DNA from: Mesorhizobium sp. LNHC252B00
GTDB taxonomy: Bacteria > Pseudomonadota > Alphaproteobacteria > Rhizobiales > Rhizobiaceae
Assembly: GCF_000502955.1 (NCBI RefSeq)
Contig: NZ_AYWO01000009.1
Span: forward strand, 203,311 to 263,329
Length of the DNA stretch: 60,019 nucleotides
Direction: 5' to 3'
Positions 52,301 through 60,019 of this stretch are shown piece after piece (positions within the stretch are counted from its first letter, which is position 1; each line of letters begins with the position of its first letter). The translations under genes were made by a program, and so were the position numbers. The notes under the pieces were generated by a model. That model ran no database searches and was not told the DNA's origin. It saw nothing but the letters and a program-made list of their open reading frames with translations.

Positions 52301-52483
52301 TCCGTGTTCTGGGGATCGATGGCCTACACACTGATCGGCGGCACGGCGGCCGGCACGGTGCTGATCCTGCTCTTCCTTCCCGCTCTTTATGCCGCCTGGT
52401 TCCGGATCAAGCCGACTGCGGATGAGGCCCATCAGGCTTCGACCGAAGAACCGGAATTGCAAACAGCGATGGCCGCCGAATAG
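49373..52483 (+). CDS. RND multidrug efflux transporter (AcrB/MexF-like superfamily)
   Basis: A 1036-residue inner-membrane proton-driven pump with 12 membrane helices and two large periplasmic loops. The proton-relay Asp pair is present in TM4 (GLLVDDAIIAIEVMV). The opening LSAIAVRERAVTLFFILLLV and LGRAEDPNFTIKTLTV are typical of the acriflavin-resistance type. It forms an operon with the adaptor. Its control by the divergent TetR suggests induction by the compound exported. The substrate is unknown. Confidence 0.95.
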   Translation: MNLNLSAIAVRERAVTLFFILLLVAAGAYAFLMLGRAEDPNFTIKTLTVTTAWPGATAREMQDLVAEPLEKRLQELTWYDRVETTTRPGYAYMTVTLKDSTPPSAVQEEFYQARKKLGDEARNLPPGVYGPFVNDEYSDVSFALYALKAKGMPMRELARQAETIRQDLLHVPGVKKINILGERPEQIFVEFSYAKLATLGVSAQDIVAALQRQNTVTPAGSIDTQGPQVFIRLNGAYDGVQAIADTPIVAGGRTLKLSDVAQVRRGYEDPPTYLIRRQGEPTIMLAAVMQEGWDGRALGKALEDRTAAIARTLPLGITLDKVSDQAVNITSAVDEFMLKFAMALGVVLLISLLSMGWRVGIVVAAAVPLTLAAVFLIMLETGRFFDRITLGALILALGLLVDDAIIAIEVMVVKMEEGMDRIKAAAYAWSHTAAPMLSGTLVTIAGFLPVGFARSTAGEYAGNIFWVVGFALIVSWIVAVVFTPYLGVKMLPAIKPVEGGVHAIYDTPNYRRLRRLIIFAVRHKFVTCGVVAIVFALSVVGMGSLKQQFFPTSDRPEVLVEVRLPEGTSMETTTATVEKLEHWLDGQPEAKIVTSYVGQGAPRFFFAMAPELPDPAFAKIVVLTPDAEAREALKHRLREAVSQGLAPEANVRVTQLVFGPYTPFPVEFRVIGPDPAQLYSISENALTIMRGVPDVRQANRDWGNRTPVLRFIPDQDRLNLIGLSPAEVAQQLQFLLTGIPVTQVREDIRNVPIVARSAGAERLDPSRLADFSLMSRDGRQIPLDQIGHSEVRLEEPILKRRDRLPVITVRSDINEATQPPEVSKQVMTALQPLIASLPAGYRIEMGGSIEEATKANTALGKIFPAMIAAMLIVIMLQVRSFSTMFMVVLTAPLGLVGVVPMLLTFNQPFGFNAILGLIGLAGILMRNTLILTEQIKENRAAGLDDYHAVIEATVQRTRPVILTALAAVLAFIPLTHSVFWGSMAYTLIGGTAAGTVLILLFLPALYAAWFRIKPTADEAHQASTEEPELQTAMAAE

Positions 52484-52621
52484 GGCACTGGTGTCGGAGG
52501 AGACGGTTCAACTTCGTCCGCTGGCCTTGCCTGACATGCGCAAGGCCGGCTGCGCGATCTTGCCGTCTGCCGATGACTGGCCACGCAAGCCGCGAAGGGG
52601 GCATCAGCACTGGAGACATCA

Positions 52622-52774
52622 ATGGATCGCCCGGTTCGAAAGCCACCTGATCGAAACGAGGTGCGCCGGCGCATTCTGGAGGTGGCGGAGCAGCACTTTC
52701 GCCGCATCGGCTACCATAAGACGTCGGTTGCCGACATCGCAGGGCGGAATCATGAATCGTTAACGCTCTGGTAA
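52622..52774 (+). pseudogene. Truncated TetR-family regulator (N-terminal fragment)
   Basis: MDRPVRKPPDRNEVRRRILE followed by FRRIGYHKTSVADIAG is the front of a TetR DNA-binding domain. After ADIAG the match ends and a stop follows ten codons later, so the recognition helix and ligand domain are missing. A break in the DNA around 52740-52755 is likely. Non-functional. Confidence 0.65.
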
Positions 52775-52811
52775 CCAAGCGGGATTCTGTTGGCCGGGAA
52801 GGAGACCGGCC

Positions 52812-53138
52812 ATGGACGCCAGCCGCTGAGCCGAGGGCCGTGTTGTTGGCACCATTCACGACTCCGCCAGCGCTAGTGCCCACAGAGACGTTGAACTCAT
52901 TCCCGGGGGCGGCGCTATCTCCGGCATCCACGCCAATAGAAGTAGAGTTGCCGACAGCTGTGGCGCCGGGACCGCAGGCAAAGGAGCCTGTGGAGCCGTC
53001 CACGGTCGCACCGCCACTGCCCTGTGGCTCGGCGCCTGTTGCGCTTACGCCGCAGACCGCCTGCGCCGCCGCCGCGCCCGTCAGCACCAGCAGGGCCATG
53101 ACGGCCAGGCCTGCGAGCCCTATCCACCGACCGAACAT
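52812..53138 (-). pseudogene. Truncated secreted adhesin-like gene
   Basis: The frame begins MFGRWIGLAGLAVMALLVLT with a signal peptide (cleavage near AAAQA-VCG). It continues with Gly/Ala/Ser-rich repeats (TAVGNSTSIGVDAG, FNVSVGTSAGG, NNTALGSAAG) of the kind seen in YadA-like head domains of trimeric autotransporters. After GSAAG the frame runs on into unrelated sequence that includes the complement of the TetR fragment, so the rest of the gene is lost. Confidence 0.55.
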
Positions 53139-53729
53139 GTGGCCTCCGCAGATTCGATCCGCTCCGAACGAAGATAAGCGGAGTGAGGATGATGCGACCA
53201 GTCGTCAAATGACGACTATTAGGCCAGCCGGCCGGGCGGATTGGGTGCAATCTTCGACCTGTTGCCGGAACGCAACAGAGTCTCTCTTCCCTTGAGAGGG
53301 GCGTGGAGCTCGTGGATCAGTCGATCTCGTGCACTCGCGGCAAGGGCCTTGATCCGGAGATCGGCCAGGCGCACTTTCATTGGCTGCGGTCGGCGCGGAT
53401 CCGCTAGGTACGTCAAACCTGGTCGGGCTGACAATCGCCTTTTACGCACGCTCCGGCTGGCTGCCCAAGAGGATAGATCCTGGATTTCTCCTTGAGGCGG
53501 ACGCGGCAATGAGGCTTCAGGCGGTCTACAAGCCAACGACTACCGCGAAGGAGTTAATCGACGCGGTTATCCATCCCAGCCAGTTCGTCCTCTTCGATCT
53601 CAGCCCTAAACGAGCTGGTATCGCTGGGATCGAAGGCGCCGGCAGGGGCGGTCCGGGCACCCCGCAAGCACAAGCTAACGTGCGTTCGTCATCGCCCTAT
53701 GGCGTTGTCGCGCAGGAAGGTTGCGCGAG
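53139..53729. other. Region without a convincing gene
   Basis: Overlapping open frames exist on both strands: a plus-strand frame from 53380, and a basic 53-codon minus-strand frame at 53219-53380 beginning MKVRLADLRIKALAASARDR. Neither shows a known domain or a good ribosome site. It is probably decayed sequence next to the two truncated genes. Confidence 0.45.
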
Positions 53730-54020
53730 CTACTCGCGCACGGTTACCCGCGATGTCGCTGAGACCTCGGCGATGGAATCCATATCGACAGTGACAAGAC
53801 CGCATCCGTCGATCCGAACGGTGACTTTGCCGTCCTCTTGATCGACGCGCGTCGCGAAACCACTGATTTCGACTTTCTGGCCTACCTTGGCCTTCTGCGG
53901 CGTGTCGATGGCGAGCGGGAAATTATAGGTCGGCACACTAACGCTCGAAACGCCGTCCTCCATCACCTTCAGGATGGCCGACAGCGTGATCTCATCTCCG
54001 ATTTTCGGTTTTCGCGCCAT
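53730..54020 (-). CDS. Small hypothetical protein, beta-rich
   Basis: A 96-residue soluble protein (MARKPKIGDEITLSAILKVM, VPTYNFPLAIDTPQKAKVGQ, VTVRIDGCGLVTVDMDSIAE). The hydrophobic pattern suggests a small beta-barrel such as an SH3- or OB-like fold, but no family is recognised. Codon use looks genuine. Confidence 0.6.
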   Translation of the reverse strand: MARKPKIGDEITLSAILKVMEDGVSSVSVPTYNFPLAIDTPQKAKVGQKVEISGFATRVDQEDGKVTVRIDGCGLVTVDMDSIAEVSATSRVTVRE

Positions 54021-54244
54021 TCAAATCGCCCATGATCGTGATCGTGATTGAAACATGCAACTCAGCTAAAATGTTCCCGACCCTGCTCACCTCGAGCGAT
54101 TGCTAACTTTTATTCAAAGCCATTTGGCCAGATGGTCGTTCGCAAAGCCGCGGCCCGATTCGGAAGACGGCACCTAAGATGCCAGTGAGGGCGCCGCCGA
54201 TCACGTCGGTGACATGGAACCAACTGAGAGCAATAGGGGAAAGG

Positions 54245-54448
54245 TCAGGGGGTTTCGGACGGTTCGGACGGTTCGTCTTGTCCTTTCTGATCAAGCACAG
54301 CAAGGAGTGCCCCAATGGCGCCAGGTAGGTGCGCCTCGACCTTCAAATCTAACACCTTGTGGAGGAAATGACGGGTCTCATCGGACGCAATCATGCGCCG
54401 AACAGCGTGCGCAGCCGACATCTGCCCTGATTGATAATGCTCGGCCAT
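54245..54448 (-). CDS. Small hypothetical protein, possible 3' part of a frameshifted gene
   Basis: A 67-residue frame (MAEHYQSGQMSAAHAVRRMI, TRHFLHKVLDLKVEAHLPGA). A second frame begins at 54587 (MTNREARLSRGELNAIDLKR, EVTLDWNHSVLNEFGALEW) and runs into this one near 54470-54480. One base of shift would join them into a single gene of about 114 residues. No family is recognised. Confidence 0.4.
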   Translation of the reverse strand: MAEHYQSGQMSAAHAVRRMIASDETRHFLHKVLDLKVEAHLPGAIGALLAVLDQKGQDEPSEPSETP

Positions 54449-54844
54449 GATTGGAACTATCCCACTCCAGAGCGCCAAACTCGTTCAGGACAGAATGGTT
54501 CCAATCAAGGGTCACCTCGGGCGCCCTTCGCTTCAGATCAATGGCGTTCAACTCACCCCTGCTCAGTCTGGCTTCTCGATTGGTCATAGCACTTCTCCTT
54601 CCACGGGATCCGGTGATTGCGCGCCATGGCCGCTTTCGCCTCAGCGGTTGGTTCAGCCAGCCTTACTTTGGTCAAAACGGACGCAGCCATTAGGCGATCG
54701 AGGTTCGCTCTGCTGAGCTATCGGCTGAATGTGTGCGGATATGAAAGGCGCGGCCAAGAAGTGATTGGCTTCACGGCGTGTCGCTTTGGGGCAGCCATCC
54801 GGGAGACCGCCGGGACTGCATCACCGCGATCAATTCGCTTCCGG
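54449..54844. other. Intergenic region with possible upstream part of a broken gene
   Basis: The minus-strand frame from 54587 described with the previous feature covers the lower half. From 54588 to 54844 no convincing gene is seen. Confidence 0.35.
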
Positions 54845-57433
54845 TTAAGCGGAGAAAGGCGCATTCCTGAAACGCCGGCCACCGGAGGACTGCGCTCTGT
54901 TCCGCCCTCCGGTCGCGTCGAGTGCAGTCTCGATGATCTCGCCCGCCACCACGGCGCGCACCTGCTCCAGCATCTTGGGAATATCCCGGGCAGGCAGCGG
55001 GCGGCTGAGCAGGAAGCCTTGCGCCTCCGTGCAGCCTTCTCGTCGGACGCGGTCGAGCTGCTCCACCGTCTCAACCCCTTCGGCGGTGGTCCGCATTCCG
55101 AGGCTGTTGCCTAGACCCGTGATGGCTCGGATGATGGCAACAGAACTGTCGATGCCCCCCACGTCCGTGATTAAGGATTGGTCGATCTTGATCTTGTCGA
55201 ACGGGAACGAGCGCAGGTAGCTCAAGCTCGAATATCCGGTACCGAAATCGTCCATCGCAATGTGCACGCCCAGCATATGAATCTGCTGCAGCATCGCCAG
55301 CGTCGCCTGGGTGTTGGCCAGCAGCACCGTTTCGGTAATTTCAAGCTCGAGCTGGTTCGGGGGCAGTCCCGAGACATCGAGCGCCTCGACAATTGCCGAG
55401 AGCAGGCGCGAGTTGCGAAACTGCATGGGCGACAGATTGACGGCGACCTTGATGCCATCGGGCCAGTGTGCCGCATCCAGACAGGCTTGCTTGACCACCC
55501 ATTCCCCGACCGGGACGATCAGGCCAATCTCCTCGGCCAGGGGAATGAACTCGGCTGGGGAGACAATGCCGCGTCTCGGGTGATGCCAGCGAAGCAGCGC
55601 CTCGAAGCAACTAACCTCGCCACGGCCGATATTGAGGAGCGGTTGGTAGTAGATCTCGAATTGCCCGCGATCCAGCGCTTCGCGCAGATCGAGTTCGAGA
55701 AATCGCCGCGCCTGCATGCGGGCATCCATTTGCGACTCGAAGAACCTATACGTCCTGCGTCCCTCGGCCTTTGCCCGATAGAGCGCCATGTCGCCGTTCT
55801 TGAGCAACTGGTCGGTGTTCCTGCTGTCGTTGGGCGCAATCGATATGCCGACGCTGACGCTGATCACGACCCCATGACCGTCGACTACATAAGGCGCGCT
55901 GAGCGCATCGATGACCCGTTGCGCGAGGGCGGTTGCCTCGACCGGTTGACCTGCCTCCCTTTGAATGATCACGAACTCGTCGCCCCCAAGCCTGGCCACT
56001 GTGTCATCATCGCGGACCAGCCGCCTCAGCCTGGAGGCAACCTCCTTCAGAAGGGCGTCGCCGGCCGAATGCCCCAGCGTGTCGTTGACCATCTTGAAAT
56101 GATCGAGATCAAGGCAAAGGAAGGCGACTTTGCCATCTCTGCGTCCCATCTCGGCGAGGGCTTCCTCGGCGCGTTCGCGGAACAATATGCGGTTTGGAAG
56201 GTCGGTAAGCCCGTCATGGCGTGCCATGTGAGAGATGCGGGCCTCGTTGCGGCGCAAGTCGGTCACGTCGTGATGGGTGGCGAGCCACCCGCCGCCCGGC
56301 AGTGGTTGGTGGATGAGGTCGATGGTCCGTCCATCATTGAACTCCACCAAGCTCTCCACGCGCTCAGCGCGGTCGATGGTCTCAGAGAGTTGTTGCAGAT
56401 ACTTTCCCGGGTCTTGGCCAACGTACAGCCCCGCCGAAATTCGGTACTGCATCAGATCGGCCCATTGCGTGCCTGGACGAGTCAGGGCCTCCGGTAGGTT
56501 GTAGAGATCAGCGTAACTCTGGTTGCAAAGAACCAGCTGTCGCCCGGCATCGAACATGCATAGGCCCACGGGCATGTTGGCGGCGGCGGCTGCTAGGTGC
56601 TGCCGTTCCTGTTCGGCCTCGCGGGCCAAGGCGTCACTGCGCTCCAGGCTGGCACGGTAGCCGGCAAACGCCGAGAACAATAGCCCAACCTCGTCGCGCC
56701 GATCGCTTTTCAGCGCAACGAGGGTTGAGCGGCGGTCGCCTTGCGTCAACCGGTGCATCGCCTCGCTCGCGGCGAGGATCGGCTTGCTGACATTGTGGTG
56801 AATCCAGGCGACAAGCCCGCCAAGACACGCGGCCGCAAAAACAATCGCTATCCAGGTCAGCCGCTGTGCGACGCTGTAGCTGCGATCGGCCATCGCTGCG
56901 ACAGCAGTGCTGCGCTGGTTGGTGAGGGCCAGCAGGCCGTCCAGTCGCTGAGCCGCCTCGGCAACAATTGGAAGCGACACTGTCTCGAACTCTTTAAAGG
57001 CCCTCGATCGCTCTCCTGTTTCCAGGAGCGGGAAAATCGACGTCAGGGAATCTTCATAGGCCGTCCACAGATAGACAAACTGGTCGAACAGGTCCTGCTC
57101 GGCCAGCGATCCGGCACTCCTGCGGTAGGCTCGCCGACCTCGGAGTATCTCATCGCTCTCCTTCGCCATCTTGTCATTGATGCCGAGCAATTGTTGAGTA
57201 TCGTCAGTGCGCATGCGCAGGGTCGCATAGAGCTGGTGTTCCGCCAGGTTGCGCTTCATCTCCTCCACGACCTGGACCTGCGGCAACCAAACCGCGGTGA
57301 TCTCGCTTGTGACTTCGTTGAGAGATCGCAGCTGCGCGACTCCAAATAGCCCTACTGCCACAATGCACAGCAACGCCAAACCAAAGCCCAGCGAAAGCTT
57401 GGTCCTAACGCTAACGCCCTTCAGGTGGTTCAT
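54845..57433 (-). CDS. Membrane-bound GGDEF-EAL cyclic-di-GMP protein
   Basis: An 862-residue signalling protein. Two membrane helices (about 12-32 and 190-212) frame a four-helix-bundle periplasmic sensor, then HAMP (about 212-265), a PAS-like domain (about 285-400), GGDEF (about 410-570) and EAL (about 585-840). The synthase motif is intact (ARLGGDEFVII). The phosphodiesterase residues are also intact (CFEALLRW, ELEITETVLL, MDDFGTGYSSL). It could make or break c-di-GMP. The start at 57433 (MNHLKGVSVRTKLSLG) is better than 57484. It stands alone with no clear operon. Confidence 0.94.
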   Translation of the reverse strand: MNHLKGVSVRTKLSLGFGLALLCIVAVGLFGVAQLRSLNEVTSEITAVWLPQVQVVEEMKRNLAEHQLYATLRMRTDDTQQLLGINDKMAKESDEILRGRRAYRRSAGSLAEQDLFDQFVYLWTAYEDSLTSIFPLLETGERSRAFKEFETVSLPIVAEAAQRLDGLLALTNQRSTAVAAMADRSYSVAQRLTWIAIVFAAACLGGLVAWIHHNVSKPILAASEAMHRLTQGDRRSTLVALKSDRRDEVGLLFSAFAGYRASLERSDALAREAEQERQHLAAAAANMPVGLCMFDAGRQLVLCNQSYADLYNLPEALTRPGTQWADLMQYRISAGLYVGQDPGKYLQQLSETIDRAERVESLVEFNDGRTIDLIHQPLPGGGWLATHHDVTDLRRNEARISHMARHDGLTDLPNRILFRERAEEALAEMGRRDGKVAFLCLDLDHFKMVNDTLGHSAGDALLKEVASRLRRLVRDDDTVARLGGDEFVIIQREAGQPVEATALAQRVIDALSAPYVVDGHGVVISVSVGISIAPNDSRNTDQLLKNGDMALYRAKAEGRRTYRFFESQMDARMQARRFLELDLREALDRGQFEIYYQPLLNIGRGEVSCFEALLRWHHPRRGIVSPAEFIPLAEEIGLIVPVGEWVVKQACLDAAHWPDGIKVAVNLSPMQFRNSRLLSAIVEALDVSGLPPNQLELEITETVLLANTQATLAMLQQIHMLGVHIAMDDFGTGYSSLSYLRSFPFDKIKIDQSLITDVGGIDSSVAIIRAITGLGNSLGMRTTAEGVETVEQLDRVRREGCTEAQGFLLSRPLPARDIPKMLEQVRAVVAGEIIETALDATGGRNRAQSSGGRRFRNAPFSA

Positions 57434-57624
57434 GTAAAACACTGGCACAATACGGCCAATCCCGCCCCACGTACGCCAATTCAACGAGAATTTAGGAGTG
57501 AATTCCTTTAATGTCGCACATGACGTATTAATTCGGGCTTAAGACGGTACTTTGTGCAATTTGCAGCCTCCTCTTAGGTGGCGGCGGGAAGACCTGCCGG
57601 CGGTCGCAACTTCTCACGCTCGGC

Positions 57625-57900
57625 GTGGCACTGCGGCAGGCGAGTTTCGACGCGGGCATCGCGCCGCCAACTTTCAATGCCCGTATCATCGCGCTTCGCT
57701 TTTTCTTTGGCACGACCTGCGGCCGCGAGGACATGAAGCGGCATACGCAATTCCGTCGGCAACCGCAGAAGTTGTCGGTGGTCTTGAGCATCGAGGAGGT
57801 TTCCAACCTGCTGATGGCGGCCCCGGGCCCGGGCCTGAAGTATCGCGCGGCACTCAGCATCTCTTATGGGCTAAGGGCTTCAGAGAATGGATTCTTTGTC
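57625..57900 (+). pseudogene. Tyrosine recombinase/integrase remnant
   Basis: The frame contains PPTFNARIIALRFFFGTTCG, LSVVLSIEEVSNLLMAAPGP and YRAALSISYGLRASE, which match the N-terminal SAM-like domain and the start of the catalytic domain of XerC-like integrases that travel with IS91-type elements. After LRASE, including the first catalytic Arg, the match stops. The His and Tyr region is missing, so this is a dead fragment. Confidence 0.65.
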
Positions 57901-57939
57901 ATCGGCTCTCCTCGCCCCTTGACTCCAATTCTCACGCCT

Positions 57940-57955
57940 ATAAGACATATCTTAT
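57940..57955. promoter_or_regulatory. Inverted repeat at the FadR-type regulator start
   Basis: ATAAGA-CATA-TCTTAT is a perfect 6-bp palindrome overlapping the first possible ATG of the regulator gene (57954). It could be an autoregulatory operator, in which case the ATG at 57963 is the real start. Confidence 0.45.
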
Positions 57956-58754
57956 GAATAGTATGAAGAATAAGAAATCTTTCAGCACCGCGCGCACGTC
58001 AAGAGTCACGGTGGCGGTTTCCAGCGGCTCGACGGCGCTGCATGCAACTGTGGTCGAGCAGATCGGGCTGCGCATCGTGCAGGGCGACTTCCTGCCCGGC
58101 GAGGCACTGCCCAACGCCGACGATTCCAGCCAGATGCTAGGGGTCAGCCGCACGGTGCTGCGCGAGGCGATCAAGGTTCTGGCCGGCAAGGGGCTTGTCG
58201 AATCGCGGCCGAAGACCGGCACAAGGGTGCGTCCCCGCGCCGACTGGAATTTTCTCGATCCGGATGTCCTGTCGTGGCGCTATGCCAGCGACGTCAGTGC
58301 CGAGGACGTCCGGGCGCTGTTTGAGCTTAGGCGAGCCATCGAGCCGATGTCGGCCGCACTTGCCGCCAAGCGCGCCACACCGGCGCAGCTTGCCGAGATC
58401 AATGCCGCGCTGGCCGAAATGGAAGCCGTGGTCGAAGACGGCGACCGCTTCGCCAAACCCGATCTTTTGTTCCATCAGACTATTCTGCGCATGACCGGCA
58501 ACGAGTTGATCGGCTCGCTGGCGGCTCTGGTCGAAACCGCATTGGTGATGAGCTTTCGCCTCTCCAACGACAATCCGGAAGGGCAGCGCCATTCTTTGCC
58601 GCTGCACCGCGAAGTGGCCGAAAAGATCGCATCCGGCGATGCCGCCGGCGCGCAAAATGCGCTGCTGGTGCTCATCGACAATGCCGAGGAAGACGTGCGC
58701 CGCAGCGTCGAGAATCGCAACAGGCGCCGCCAGGAACGGGAACAGACATCGTGA
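57954..58754 (+). CDS. FadR/GntR-type regulator (FCD domain)
   Basis: A 266-residue regulator. After a basic N-terminal tail, the winged helix (about 40-100) shows VSRTVLREAIKVLAGKGLVE and SRPKTGTRV. The C-terminal FCD domain (about 115-250) has candidate metal-binding residues including His in LLFHQTILRMTGN and LHREV. Its stop overlaps the dehydratase start (GTGA), so it probably controls sugar-acid catabolism. Starts at 57954 or 57963 are both possible. Confidence 0.9.
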   Translation: MNSMKNKKSFSTARTSRVTVAVSSGSTALHATVVEQIGLRIVQGDFLPGEALPNADDSSQMLGVSRTVLREAIKVLAGKGLVESRPKTGTRVRPRADWNFLDPDVLSWRYASDVSAEDVRALFELRRAIEPMSAALAAKRATPAQLAEINAALAEMEAVVEDGDRFAKPDLLFHQTILRMTGNELIGSLAALVETALVMSFRLSNDNPEGQRHSLPLHREVAEKIASGDAAGAQNALLVLIDNAEEDVRRSVENRNRRRQEREQTS

Positions 58755-60019
58755 CCGAGACCAAACGCAAGCTGCGATCCGAGGCCTGGTTCGGCGGTGA
58801 GGGCAAGAACGCCTTCATGCACCGCAGCTGGATGAAGAACCAGGGCATCCCCGCCGACGCTTTTGACGGCCGCCCAGTGATCGGCATCTGCAACACCTGG
58901 TCGGAACTGACCCCCTGCAATGCCCATCTCCGCGGCCTGGCAGATCACGTCAAGCGTGGGGTCTATGAAGCCGGCGGCCTGCCGCTGGAGTTCCCGGTGA
59001 TGTCGCTGGGCGAGAGCAACATGCGCCCCACCGCCATGCTGTTTCGCAATCTGGTCAGTATGGATGTCGAGGAATCCATACGCGGCAATCCGATCGACGG
59101 CGTCATCCTGCTGGTCGGTTGCGACAAGACCACGCCCGCACTGCTGATGGGCGCTGCGTCGTGCAATCTGCCGACCATTGCCGTTTCCGGCGGGCCGATG
59201 CTCAACGGCAAGTTCCGCGGACAGGATATCGGCTCGGGCACACATGTCTGGAAATTCGCCGAGGAAGTGAAGGCCGGCCGCATGCCGATTGCCGACTTCC
59301 TTGCCGCGGAGCAGGGCCAGAGCCGGTCGGCCGGCAGCTGCATGACGATGGGCACGGCTTCGACCATGGCCAGCATGGTGGAAGCGCTCGGCATCGGCAT
59401 GGCGGACAACGCCGCGATCCCGGCGGTGGATTCGCGGCGTGGTGTGCTCGCCCAGCTGGCCGGACGCCAGATCGTTGATCTGGTTCGCAGGGATGTGACT
59501 ATCGCCCAGATCCTCACCAGGCAGGCGTTCGAGAACGCCATCCGCGTCAACGGCGCGATTGGCGGTTCGACCAACGCCGTGCTGCATCTGATCGCCATCG
59601 CCAACCGGATTGGTGTCGATCTCAGTCTCGATGACTGGGACCGCCTTGGCCGCGGCGTTCCAACCATTGTCGACCTGATGCCATCGGGCCGGTTCCTGAT
59701 GGAAGATTTCTACTACGCCGGGGGGCTGGCTGCGGTCATGGCGTCGCTTGATGAAGTGGGGCTTCTTCATCGCGACGCCACGACCGTCTGCGACAAGACG
59801 ATCGGCGAGTTGATCGACGGCGCGCCCAACTACAACCGCGAGGTGATCCGGCCTCTGAGCCAGCCGCTGACCAAGGAGGGCGGCATCTCCATTCTGCGCG
59901 GCAATCTGGCGCCTGACGGCGCGGTCATCAAGCCATCTGCGGCAACGCCCGCGCTGATGCAGCATCGCGGCAAGGCGGTGGTGTTCGAAAACATCGAGCA
60001 CTACTACGCGCGCATCGAC
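58751..60019 (+). CDS. IlvD/Edd-family dehydratase (3' partial), probably a sugar-acid dehydratase
   Basis: The frame runs open to the window edge, 423 codons seen of about 570-600. It begins GTG, overlapping the regulator stop. Iron-sulfur Cys contexts are visible: GICNTWSELTPCN, LLVGCDKTTPALLMGA and GSCMTMGTASTMASM. Residues such as GAIGGSTNAVLHL are family marks. The opening (LRSEAWFGGEGKNAFMHRSW) resembles arabinonate, xylonate and other aldonate dehydratases more than the branched-chain enzyme IlvD. Coupling to a FadR-type regulator supports a catabolic role. The substrate is open. Confidence 0.9.
   Translation, partial: MTETKRKLRSEAWFGGEGKNAFMHRSWMKNQGIPADAFDGRPVIGICNTWSELTPCNAHLRGLADHVKRGVYEAGGLPLEFPVMSLGESNMRPTAMLFRNLVSMDVEESIRGNPIDGVILLVGCDKTTPALLMGAASCNLPTIAVSGGPMLNGKFRGQDIGSGTHVWKFAEEVKAGRMPIADFLAAEQGQSRSAGSCMTMGTASTMASMVEALGIGMADNAAIPAVDSRRGVLAQLAGRQIVDLVRRDVTIAQILTRQAFENAIRVNGAIGGSTNAVLHLIAIANRIGVDLSLDDWDRLGRGVPTIVDLMPSGRFLMEDFYYAGGLAAVMASLDEVGLLHRDATTVCDKTIGELIDGAPNYNREVIRPLSQPLTKEGGISILRGNLAPDGAVIKPSAATPALMQHRGKAVVFENIEHYYARID

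Noticed and set aside
53380..53841. 153-codon plus-strand frame as a gene
   Set aside because: There is no domain and no ribosome site, and its end overlaps the better-supported minus-strand gene at 53730-54020.
58475..60001. 508-codon minus-strand frame opposite the dehydratase
   Set aside because: The plus strand encodes an IlvD/Edd dehydratase that runs off the window. The minus frame has no recognisable motif.

Overview
The window looks like chromosome from a rhizobial alphaproteobacterium, most likely Mesorhizobium or a close relative. The GC content is high, codon use is typical of Rhizobiales, the nitrate genes are of the NasS-NasT type, and long GC-rich palindromes resemble rhizobial intergenic mosaic elements. 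No rRNA, tRNA or CRISPR array was seen. The species call is inferred from protein style only; no database was searched.

Layout. 1-3.1 kb: two subunits of an asymmetric heterodimeric ABC exporter (the first is cut by the window edge), then a small His-rich secreted protein. 3.7-10.8 kb, minus strand: a NitT/TauT-type ABC importer, a HutC-like GntR regulator, a zinc-type alcohol dehydrogenase, a HisD-like dehydrogenase and an SDR. Related TGTATATGCA-like operator sequences lie upstream of all three transcription units, so this looks like one regulon. The best guess is uptake and oxidation of a C3 sulfonate such as dihydroxypropanesulfonate. 11.8-25 kb, minus strand: a complete nitrate assimilation block: nasT, nasS, nrtA, nrtB and the transporter ATPase, an MFS nitrate transporter, nirB, nirD and nasA. 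Two sigma-54 promoters each feed a leader with an ANTAR-type hexaloop hairpin and an intrinsic terminator, the expected target of NasT. The second leader is a duplicate that carries a broken nrtA start into the region upstream of the MFS gene. A palindromic repeat sits in frame inside nasA, and a sister copy lies between nirB and nirD.

25.6-36.2 kb: a type II secretion system. gspL, M, C-like, K, E, F, H, I and J are on the plus strand and overlap at almost every junction. They converge on gspD, gspO and gspG on the minus strand. 36.2-45 kb: an accessory region with REP-like repeats, two broken REP-associated transposases, a LuxR remnant, AT-richer orphan and immunity-type genes, and a 2089-residue SpvB/VCBS/RHS polymorphic toxin with a signal peptide. 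The toxin is transcribed toward a small immunity candidate 6 bp away.

45.1-52.5 kb: an alpha/beta hydrolase, a FabF-like ketosynthase and a TetR regulator on the minus strand, divergent from an RND adaptor and pump. At least five copies of a TAGATT-N8-AATCTA type operator lie around the divergent promoters. 52.5-54.8 kb is a scrap zone with a truncated TetR gene, a truncated adhesin-like gene and small unknown ORFs. 54.8-57.4 kb encodes a membrane GGDEF-EAL protein. A tyrosine-recombinase remnant then precedes a FadR-type regulator overlapped by an IlvD/Edd sugar-acid dehydratase that runs off the window.
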